5,306 nucleotides of DNA from Thermoplasmata archaeon (lineage in GTDB: Archaea; Thermoplasmatota; E2; UBA202; JdFR-43), in assembly GCA_021162305.1 (NCBI GenBank), contig JAGGYX010000167.1, positions 1-5,306 of the forward strand, written 5' to 3'. Under the pieces are notes generated by a model. The model did no database searches, was not told where the DNA came from, and worked only from the letters and a program-made list of their open reading frames with translations. Made by a program: the position numbers and the translations under genes. This document shows positions 1 to 5,306 of this stretch, piece by piece (position 1 is the stretch's first letter; every line of letters starts with the position of its first letter).

Positions 1-351
1 AACGAGAGCCTTGTTTTAAATTTTGAAATGATGCATAGCCCACATATTTATCAAGATAAACTTTCCTCACATTACTGGAAGAATCTCCTTTTATATGAAT
101 GTCCTGGCATCATATATGGATGGATGAATGGGAGCAAAAGCATTTTTTTAAATGGCAGAGGGGAAATAGAAATAGAAAGACAGAACAGCATTTTTGACTA
201 TGCCCTGCTTTCTCTGTCCTTCAAATTTCCATATCCTTTCGGAATCGAAATATATTTCCTTTCATATTTAATAAAAATTGCCATTCAGCTTGAACTATAT
301 CTTGCCCCTCCTGCCTTCCATTTTTCTTTTTCTAAAATAGGACAAAGATAA
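1..351 (+). CDS. 3' end of an unrecognised protein gene (5' truncated by window edge)
   Basis: An open frame runs from the first base of the window without any stop to a TAA at 349-351, about 116 codons; the first ATG codons are at 28 and 31, but the frame is open before them, so the true start probably lies outside. I do not recognise the family. The visible protein is rich in aromatic and aliphatic residues with alternating strand-like stretches (for example FLNGRGEIEIERQ around codons 50-62 of the part after the ATG at 28) and a hydrophobic tail, and shows no clear transmembrane helix or catalytic motif. In favour of coding: such a long stop-free run is unlikely by chance in this AT-rich DNA, the codons (AGA, ATA, few CG) resemble those of the neighbours, and no opposite-strand frame covers 1-294. 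Against: the last 57 bp overlap the end of the convergent DedA-like gene tail to tail. It could be a spurious frame. Confidence 0.45.
   Translation, partial: NESLVLNFEMMHSPHIYQDKLSSHYWKNLLLYECPGIIYGWMNGSKSIFLNGRGEIEIERQNSIFDYALLSLSFKFPYPFGIEIYFLSYLIKIAIQLELYLAPPAFHFSFSKIGQR
273..277 (-). terminator. Weak T-run downstream of the lonB-DedA operon
   Basis: On the minus strand, five T (within AATTTTTATT) lie about 18 to 22 bases after the TAG stop of the DedA-like gene. This is the first T-run past the operon and could end the message, but five T without a hairpin is a weak signal and it lies inside the putative convergent gene on the plus strand. Confidence 0.2.
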
Positions 352-879
352 GCTTACAGCTATGGTAACGAAAATCAATGCAAGCGTTGCCTTTCTCGCA
401 ACTCCCTCTTTAAATAAAATGTAAAATGAATTTGAAAGTAAAAGCAATATCGAGAATTTTAATGCAGCTCCCGCCTCAAGATAAATCATGGATTTCTTAT
501 AATTCCATTCATTTACAGCCATAAAAGCCCCACTGTATGGAAGAACAGGAGCTATATTATTGAGGAACAGCAATCTTTCGTCTCCAAGCAAAAGCATACC
601 GCTATATTTCTTCATCATTTCTTTTATGAAATTTGGAATCTTTGCTTTTTTAGCCATGAAGTAAAGAAGGCTGTTTCCACAAAAAATTCCAAGCAAAGCT
701 ATGAAAAGGAGAAAAATGCCCCATTGAAAGCTTGGATTCAAAAGAAAGGCAATAAGAAAGAAAAGTTCTGGAAGGGAAGGAAAAATCATGCTATCTACAA
801 GAAATATAAAAAATAAGGCAATAATGAATCCAGCTAATCCAAAATTCTGAAAAAAGTTGATTAAAGCATCGCCAATCAT
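295..879 (-). CDS. DedA/VTT-like polytopic membrane protein
   Basis: This 194-residue protein is almost entirely membrane segments: roughly residues 11-30, 36-48, 51-75, 105-120 (possibly re-entrant), 130-154 and 161-181, with a strongly basic cytoplasmic tail ([14 protein letters not shown]). The proline-bearing stretch FPSLPE (33-38) and the segment [20 protein letters not shown] (101-120) sit where DedA/VTT (SNARE-associated Golgi type) proteins have their two re-entrant loops. The length fits that family (about 190-220). The usual second arginine after the proline of the second loop is absent, so the match is partial. Known relatives act in lipid-carrier or phospholipid translocation and envelope homeostasis; the substrate here cannot be told. 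The ATG at 877-879 overlaps the lonB stop (ATGA), which supports this start and indicates translation coupled to lonB. It ends with TAG at 295-297. Membrane location is secure, the family assignment is moderate. Confidence 0.8.
   Translation of the reverse strand: MIGDALINFFQNFGLAGFIIALFFIFLVDSMIFPSLPELFFLIAFLLNPSFQWGIFLLFIALLGIFCGNSLLYFMAKKAKIPNFIKEMMKKYSGMLLLGDERLLFLNNIAPVLPYSGAFMAVNEWNYKKSMIYLEAGAALKFSILLLLSNSFYILFKEGVARKATLALIFVTIAVSLSLSYFRKRKMEGRRGKI
876..879 (-). promoter_or_regulatory. ATGA stop/start overlap coupling lonB to the DedA-like gene
   Basis: On the minus strand the four bases ATGA contain both the start codon of the DedA-like gene (877-879) and the stop codon of lonB (TGA, 876-878). 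There is only a weak purine stretch (GAAG types) just upstream and no strong Shine-Dalgarno, so reinitiation by ribosomes finishing lonB is the likely route of translation. No promoter is possible without lying inside lonB. Confidence 0.8.
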
Positions 880-2792
880 GGCTTCACTATTTCTTCAAAC
901 TCTATAGCTGCAAGCCTGTCTATGAGTCTTTTCTTTTCCTCGCCAACCAGAGCATGTTCAAGAACTTCTGTAAGTGTTTTTGCAGGAACAATCTCTATCT
1001 TGTCTTTATACTCATCTTCTATAAGCACGTCTCTCAAATTTGCCTCTGGAATTATCACTTTTTTGATGCCAGCTTTTGCTGCAGCTTCTATTTTAGCTGT
1101 CACACCTCCAACAGGCAAAACAGTTCCTCTTATGCTTAATGAACCTGTCATTGCCACCTCCTGTGAAACTGGAACTTTTTCCATGGCAGATATTACAGCG
1201 GTTGCAACAGATATTGAAGCAGAATCTCCTTCGACGCCTTCATATGTGCCTATGAACTGTATATGAATATCCTTCTTTGAAATGTCTTCTCCCATATACT
1301 TTTTGAGTATTGCAGAAACATTCTGAACAGCCTCTCTTGCTATTCTCCCAAGCTTCCCTGTTGCAATAACCCTACCCTGACTCCTTGAGCCAGCAGGCGT
1401 AACCTCTGCCACAATTGGCAGAATTAAACCAGAATACTCACTCAACGAAGGGTCTGCAGACATTACAGCCAATCCATTGACAACGCCTATTTTACTTCCT
1501 TTTATTTCAAAGTAACGATATGCCTTCTTTTTTTGGATATAGGTGTCTGCCACCTGCTGTTCCAGACTCCTTGCAAGCTTCTTTGCTTTTAAAACATCTT
1601 CAGCAGTAACAATATCCTTTCCATTGCTTTTTGCAAGGTCTCCAGCAACCCTGACCAAGCCTCCAAGTTCTCGCAACCTTAGAGATAGCCTTCCTTTCTG
1701 TCCTGCTCTTCTTTGAGCTTCCCTTATTATCTCTGCAACAGCTTTCTTATCAAAATGGGGTATCCTTCCATCTTTCGCCACTTCCTGAGCGACGAATCTT
1801 ATCAGCTTCCTTCTATTTTCTTCATTATCCTCCATATCACTCTCCATATAAATCTCATATCCATAGCCCCTTATCCTGCTCCTCAAAGCTGGGTGCATAC
1901 CAGCAACAGCATCAAGATTGCCAGCACAAACCAGAATGAAATCACATGGGACTGCCTCCGTTTTCACCATGGCTCCAGCACTCCTTTCAGACTGTCCTGT
2001 TATTGCAAACTTCTTCTCCTGTATTGCTGTCAACAAATGCTGCTGCGATTGCAGGCTCAGCGTATTTATCTCATCAATGTAAAGCACACCTTTATGGGCA
2101 CGATGTATTGCTCCAGCTTCAACACGCAAATGGGGTGGCGTCTCCAGCCCGCCCGCCTGAAAGGGGTCGTGGCGCACGTCACCAAGCAATGCTCCAGAGT
2201 GAGCTGCTGTGGCATCGATGAATGGAGGCTTATCGTTTTTGTCATGGCTTACCAAAAGCTTTGGTATGTGTGCTTCTTCACGACGCTGCAAAATGCTGCC
2301 CCTTCCAGCTATAAGATATATCATTACCCCTGCTATCAAGCCGAATAAAGCAACCATCAAATCATGCATTATGACAGCTCCAATAAGTGAGGCAATTATT
2401 ATGAAAGCAACCATTGTTGACATAAATTGAGCCTGCTGCTGTTCCCTCTTCTTTGCTTCTCTTTTCATTGCCTCAACAATTTCCTTTCCCTTTCCAGCTG
2501 GAACAACTCTGATTAATGGAGTGTTCGGGTCATCCTTATTTGGATAAACCAAAATGTCTTCAAGCTCTTCTTTCGGCAAAAATTCTGTCATCGCTCTTGC
2601 CAGCATTGATTTTCCAGTACCCGGCTCGCCAATAAGCATGATGTGTCTTTTCTGCTTTGCAGCCTGTCTTACAACTTCCACTGCCTTATCCTGTCCTATA
2701 ACCTGTTCCATTAAAAGCTCTGGTATTTTGATCTCTGCCGTTGTCTCGAAATTTTGCTTTTCAATCCATTCATCAATATTTTCCAAGCTCAT
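876..2792 (-). CDS. lonB: Archaeal LonB membrane-bound ATP-dependent Lon protease
   Basis: A complete 638-residue archaeal LonB, close to the usual length (about 620-660). An AAA+ domain holds Walker A GEPGTGKS (55-62), Walker B VLYIDE (236-241), the sensor-1 asparagine in AGN (290-292), an arginine-finger region PALRSRIRG (301-309) and a sensor-2 helix near 369-380. Two transmembrane helices (about 124-141 and 145-163) lie between Walker A and Walker B, the hallmark of LonB that ties the hexamer to the inner face of the membrane. The C-terminal protease domain (about 425-615) carries the catalytic dyad Ser524 in EGDSAS and Lys567 in VGGVTAK, spaced 43 residues as in characterised archaeal LonB. 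All key residues are present, so it should be active in ATP-driven degradation of misfolded and regulatory proteins; it is the main membrane protease of archaea, which lack FtsH. The ATG at 2792 fits a TATA box about 26 bases upstream and a leaderless message. It is followed, with a 4-base overlap, by the DedA-like gene. Confidence 0.97.
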   Translation of the reverse strand: MSLENIDEWIEKQNFETTAEIKIPELLMEQVIGQDKAVEVVRQAAKQKRHIMLIGEPGTGKSMLARAMTEFLPKEELEDILVYPNKDDPNTPLIRVVPAGKGKEIVEAMKREAKKREQQQAQFMSTMVAFIIIASLIGAVIMHDLMVALFGLIAGVMIYLIAGRGSILQRREEAHIPKLLVSHDKNDKPPFIDATAAHSGALLGDVRHDPFQAGGLETPPHLRVEAGAIHRAHKGVLYIDEINTLSLQSQQHLLTAIQEKKFAITGQSERSAGAMVKTEAVPCDFILVCAGNLDAVAGMHPALRSRIRGYGYEIYMESDMEDNEENRRKLIRFVAQEVAKDGRIPHFDKKAVAEIIREAQRRAGQKGRLSLRLRELGGLVRVAGDLAKSNGKDIVTAEDVLKAKKLARSLEQQVADTYIQKKKAYRYFEIKGSKIGVVNGLAVMSADPSLSEYSGLILPIVAEVTPAGSRSQGRVIATGKLGRIAREAVQNVSAILKKYMGEDISKKDIHIQFIGTYEGVEGDSASISVATAVISAMEKVPVSQEVAMTGSLSIRGTVLPVGGVTAKIEAAAKAGIKKVIIPEANLRDVLIEDEYKDKIEIVPAKTLTEVLEHALVGEEKKRLIDRLAAIEFEEIVKP

Positions 2793-2812
2793 TTTTTAAA
2801 TAAGAAATTGGC

Positions 2813-2830
2813 TTTATATATATTTTTTTA
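2813..2830 (-). promoter_or_regulatory. TATA box (with purine-rich BRE) of lonB, leaderless start
   Basis: On the minus strand the sequence reads TAAAAAAATATATATAAA, an archaeal TATA box (TATATATAAA, 2813-2822) preceded by an A-rich stretch (2823-2829) that can act as the TFB recognition element. The box centre lies about 26 bases before the A of the lonB ATG, the normal distance from TATA to the transcription start in archaea. Transcription would therefore begin at or within a base or two of the ATG. The bases between box and ATG contain no GGAGG-like element, which agrees with a leaderless mRNA. Inferred from spacing only. Confidence 0.65.
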
Positions 2831-2831
2831 C

Positions 2832-2965
2832 TGTCAAAGTAAACAGACATCGGTAACATTTTTTATGAAGAGAATGTGTTACCATTTATTTGAAAAATAT
2901 GGAGAGATGCATGAATTAATTTGAACTTACTCATATATTGCAGGTATTACCGATCATGGTTGACA
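2832..2965. repeat. Nested inverted repeats upstream of the lonB TATA box
   Basis: Two pairs of arms are arranged symmetrically around the middle of the intergenic gap. TGTCAA (2832-2837) and ATCGGTAA (2849-2856) on the left are matched in reverse complement by TTACCGAT (2947-2954) and TTGACA (2960-2965) on the right. The outer spacers differ (11 and 5 bases), so it is not one perfect palindrome. The left inner arm also takes part in a shorter dyad ending at 2883. The arms lie upstream of the TATA box, where archaeal activators or distal repressors bind, but short AT-rich matches can arise by chance. Confidence 0.35.
2852..2883. repeat. 7-bp dyad GGTAACA/TGTTACC in the lonB upstream region
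   Basis: GGTAACA at 2852-2858 is the exact reverse complement of TGTTACC at 2877-2883, with 18 bases between. The arm-to-arm centre distance of 25 bases is between two and three helical turns, so a dimer of dimers or a DNA loop could contact both; equally it could fold as a weak hairpin in read-through RNA from the upstream gene. It sits about 30 to 60 bases upstream of the lonB TATA box. No known operator matches it by eye. Confidence 0.4.
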
Positions 2966-2975
2966 TTACATTTAC

Positions 2976-2981
2976 AAAAAA
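2976..2981 (-). terminator. Possible U-run terminator of the NosD/PKD gene
   Basis: On the minus strand a run of six T follows the TAA stop of the surface-protein gene (2984-2986) after only two bases. Archaeal RNA polymerase terminates at short U-runs without needing a hairpin, so this is a reasonable 3' end, leaving lonB to its own promoter. There is no strong stem before it. Short T-runs are common in DNA of this composition. Confidence 0.35.
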
Positions 2982-2983
2982 GA

Positions 2984-5306
2984 TTAGGGAAGAGGGTTGA
3001 ATACCCATATTTTTTGATTTGCTGTAACAACATTTCCTGCTTCATCATATGCTTTTACCATAATTTCATGCTTTCCTATCGCTGCCTCATCCCATTGCCA
3101 TTGATATGGTGTTTCATTGTCAATGGATTTTAGCTCGCCATCAAAATAAAATTCAATTTTTTCTATGCCTATGTTATCATTTGCATTTACTTCAACAAAT
3201 GCTTTTCCGATGATTATGGTATTTTTCAATGGGATCAGTTTTCTTCCAAATATATAGAGGCAATGAGCTGGCGTTTTAAATGAAATTTGTGGCATTGTTC
3301 TATCTATTTTTATTTCTTTTGTCTTCATTGCTTCCTTATTCCCATATTCATCTATGGAGTAGAATGAAATGATATGCTTGCCATCGCTGCTTATCTTGAT
3401 TGGATTTTCATATTTCATCCATTTTCCATCATCGATTCTATAATATGTCGCATTTATTCCTGCATCATCATATGCATCGAATGATATTGTTACAGTGCTT
3501 CTATACCATCCATTATTTCCATCTGGATGCGATGGAGAAAGAATTATATTTGTTGTTGGAGATAAGCTTTCAACAACTTCTATGCAAACGCTTGCAACGC
3601 TTGATTTGAGCCCATATTCATCCTTTCCATAGTAATATATGAAGTGCTTGCCTAATGAAAGGTTAAAGCAATCTCTGTATTCATTCCATCCTTTGTAATC
3701 TATTTGATAGAATAGCTCTATGATGCCATTGCTGATGAGTAAATCCATATCGAAGCATATTAATGTTTCAGGTGTTACAAGCCATCGTGTCTCATTCCAT
3801 TCATGAGGCCCAATGAAATAAATAAACTTCTCTGGCTCAGGCAATTCTGGTGGCTTAGGTGGAGATGGTGGATAAATAACCTTTATGCTTTTTGTTACAA
3901 TAGCAGTTGCTCCATCATTGTCTGTAACAATAAGAGTAACATTATATTTTCCAACATATGCATAAGAATGGATAACCACTCTTCCATATGCAACACTATT
4001 CCCAAATTGCCATGTATAATTCACAATGTTTCCATCGCTATCATAAGATAGCGACGCATCAAAGGTAATATTTTGCTCAACTTTTGGATTTGCTGGATGC
4101 CATGTGAAATTAGCAACAGGAGGAACATTTGAAACAACAATTTGCTTCGTTGTTGAATTTGTAGCTCCATCATCATCTGTTACTGTTAGAGTAACATTAT
4201 ATGTCCCATCATCTGCATATTTATGCGATGGATTCTGCTCATAGCTTATTTCACCATCACCAAAACTCCATGTCCAGTTCACAATGAAGCCATCATTATC
4301 ATAGCTTAAATCAGTGAAATGTACGATATCCAAATCTGTTGGATTTGATGGCGAATATATGAAATTAGCAACAGGAGGAACATTTGAAACAACAATTTGC
4401 TTCGTTGTTGAATTTGTAGCTCCATCATCATCTCTTACTGTTAGAGTAACATTATATGTTCCATCATCAGCATATCTATGTTGTGGATTTTGTCCATATG
4501 CATAGCTTCCATCACCAAAATTCCATGTCCAATTTACTATGCTTCCATCTGAATCATAGCTCAAATCAGTGAAATGTACGATATCCAAATCTGTTGGATT
4601 TGCTGGATGCCATGTGAAATTAGCAACAGGAGGAACATTTTGATTGAAATAATTTTCCCAAGGCTTCATCAATGGATAATAGTCATAATCGCTTTCTCCA
4701 ACATGATATGGCGTATCTCCTATTCCATCATTGTCAGCATCGCTTCCATTATAGTTGCTCCAGTAATTGCCCAGATAGTTGGTATAATTTCTTCCATTGT
4801 ATGTATAATTTATTGGTTCTGGAGAATGCCATGTATTATTGGAATTATATGAATCTACAATATTACTTATGAAATTGTTTAAGTAAGCTAAGTTATCATT
4901 AGAAGAATCAAGATAAATTCCGTACCAACCATTGCTAATTATGTTGCAATTGTAAATACTATTATTGCTTGAAAAGGAACCCATATAGATGCCACACCAA
5001 TTGTTACTTATGTTGCAATTGTAAATATTATTATTGCTGGAAGAATAAAGCCAGATGCCATACCAATCATTGTTGCTTATGTTGCAATTGTAGATGCTAT
5101 TATTAATAGAGGAATAAAGCCAGATGCCATCTACATCACTGTTGCTTATAGTGCAATTGTAGATGCTTGTATTACTTACAAAACCCAGTTGTATTCCTAC
5201 ATCAGTATTGCTTATGTTTATATTTTTATTTCAAAATTGCTGCAATTTGAAAGAATGATTTGCCCTGCATCTACTCTATCCAAAATAACATTTTTTTCGT
5301 TTTTGT
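2984..5306 (-). CDS. NosD-type beta-helix / PKD-domain surface protein, frameshifted and cut by the window edge
   Basis: A large extracellular protein ending at TAA 2984-2986. The first in-frame ATG (4984) is not the true start: the same frame stays open back to 5230 and encodes further beta-helix coils, and the coils continue in another frame to the window edge (see 5223-5227). Numbering from the ATG at 4984: beta-helix coils up to about 42; NosD linker module about 43-112, with NYLGNYWSNY and the calcium-type motif SDADNDGIGD (81-90); three PKD domains 118-202, 203-287 and 288-370; a proline-rich hinge 371-385; then three Ig-like modules (386-471, 474-561, 563-660) sharing a GKH...DEYG/DEAG signature, the middle one resembling OmpL47-type domains. 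Many N-x-S/T sequons suggest glycosylation. The C terminus (VFNPLP) has no membrane helix, LPXTG or PGF-CTERM signal, so anchoring must be N-terminal or by protein contacts. Likely an adhesin, sheath or polysaccharide-binding protein; the ligand is unknown. The signal peptide lies outside the window. Confidence 0.85.
3875..4633 (-). repeat. Three tandem PKD-domain repeats, 255-bp period
   Basis: Each unit begins with PPVANF and spans about 85 residues. Units 1 (4379-4633) and 2 (4124-4378) are very similar: 4105-4204 differs from 4360-4459 at a single base, and 4308-4347 equals 4563-4602. Unit 3 (3875-4123) has diverged in its body (WQFGNS in place of the usual FGDG) but its first part, 4084-4130, is identical to 4594-4640 of unit 1. 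PKD domains are beta-sandwich spacers of surface proteins. Confidence 0.9.
4922..5197 (-). repeat. Four tandem beta-helix coils, about 69 bp (23 residues) each
   Basis: The translated units follow GI(W/Q/Y)LxxSxxNNSIYNCNISNN, one coil of a right-handed beta-helix of NosD/pectate-lyase type. Units lie at 5197-5129, 5128-5060, 5059-4994 and 4993-4922; the third is one codon shorter and the fourth one codon longer, so the register is kept. The core bases GCAATTGTA recur at 4946, 5015, 5084 and 5153, exactly 69 apart. Each coil places a cysteine and asparagines at the same site, giving stacked Cys and Asn ladders. A degenerate fifth coil follows from 4921. Confidence 0.9.
5223..5227 (-). other. 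Frameshift site: 5-A run where the beta-helix gene changes frame
   Basis: From 5304 down to about 5224 a minus-strand frame encodes ENVILDRVDAGQ, IILSNCSNFEIK, the typical opening of a NosD beta-helix region. At the A-run (five A on the minus strand) this frame meets a stop within two codons (TAA at 5218-5220). The frame one base back, blocked upstream by TGA at 5231-5233, then carries NINISNTDVGIQL and all later coils. Adding one A to the run joins them as FEIKNINISNTDV, the expected family sequence. So one base is missing here by mutation or by sequencing error; a -1 slip on A-AAA is a less likely alternative. Confidence 0.8.

Noticed and set aside
321..331. T-rich run TTTTTCTTTTT as a terminator of the plus-strand open frame
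   Set aside because: It lies before the stop codon of that frame and inside the DedA-like coding region, where it encodes a basic tail; a terminator there would cut the message short.
1713..2348. Long plus-strand open frame (211 codons) opposite lonB
   Set aside because: It lies wholly antisense to the AAA+ domain of a clear LonB, its translation has no recognisable features, and stop-poor antisense frames are expected from the codon use of lonB.
2852..2883. Dyad as an HSR1-type heat-shock operator (CTAAC-N5-GTTAG) known from Archaeoglobus
   Set aside because: The arm sequence and the 18-base spacer do not match that site, so only a generic dyad can be claimed.
2793..2983. Small RNA or tRNA gene in the intergenic gap
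   Set aside because: No cloverleaf or T-loop pattern is visible, and the short dyads do not form a strong continuous stem.
3803..4852. Several plus-strand open frames opposite the PKD region
   Set aside because: They mirror the PKD and NosD repeats on the other strand; the minus frame has clear domains, so these are shadows.
4982..4984. ATG at 4984 as the true start of the surface protein
   Set aside because: It falls inside a beta-helix coil (GIYMGSFSS), has no signal peptide after it, and the same frame encodes further coils upstream to 5230.
4922..5197. Regular 69-bp repeats considered as CRISPR or a structural DNA array
   Set aside because: There are no unique spacers, the units are in frame and translate to beta-helix coils with codon-sized indels, so the repeat is at protein level.

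Overview
This window looks like a chromosomal segment of a low-GC archaeon, most likely of the Thermoplasmata or a related euryarchaeal lineage. The evidence is a membrane-anchored archaeal LonB protease, a TATA-box promoter placed for a leaderless transcript with no Shine-Dalgarno sequence, and a large secreted protein combining NosD-type beta-helix coils with PKD domains, a combination common in those archaea. The lineage is inferred from gene content, not from any search.

Layout from left to right. Positions 1-351 (+) hold the 3' end of an unrecognised open frame that enters from the left edge. It converges on, and overlaps by 57 bp, the end of a small polytopic membrane protein of DedA/VTT type (295-879, -). 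That gene is joined by a 4-base ATGA overlap to lonB (876-2792, -), so the two form an operon transcribed leftward. The 191-bp gap at 2793-2983 contains the lonB TATA box, several short inverted repeats and a T-run just after the upstream gene. From 2984 to the right edge (-) lies a large surface-protein gene. Its product has, in order, 23-residue beta-helix coils, a NosD-type linker module, three PKD domains and three further Ig-like modules.

The surface-protein gene is broken as given. The beta-helix coding frame runs well upstream of the first in-frame ATG (4984) to a stop at 5231-5233. A clean continuation of the same protein family lies in another frame from about 5224 to the right edge. 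One missing A in a 5-A run (5223-5227 on the given strand) accounts for the shift. It is a sequencing error, a real inactivating mutation or, less likely, a slippage site.

Functionally, LonB is the membrane-bound ATP-dependent quality-control protease of archaea, and the DedA-like protein co-expressed with it is probably also a membrane protein of lipid or envelope homeostasis. The NosD/PKD protein is an extracellular, probably glycosylated, adhesive or structural protein, unlinked in function as far as can be seen. I found no RNA gene, CRISPR array, transposon or new defence system. The most notable points are the frameshift, the mosaic tandem PKD repeats and the dyad-rich lonB promoter region.
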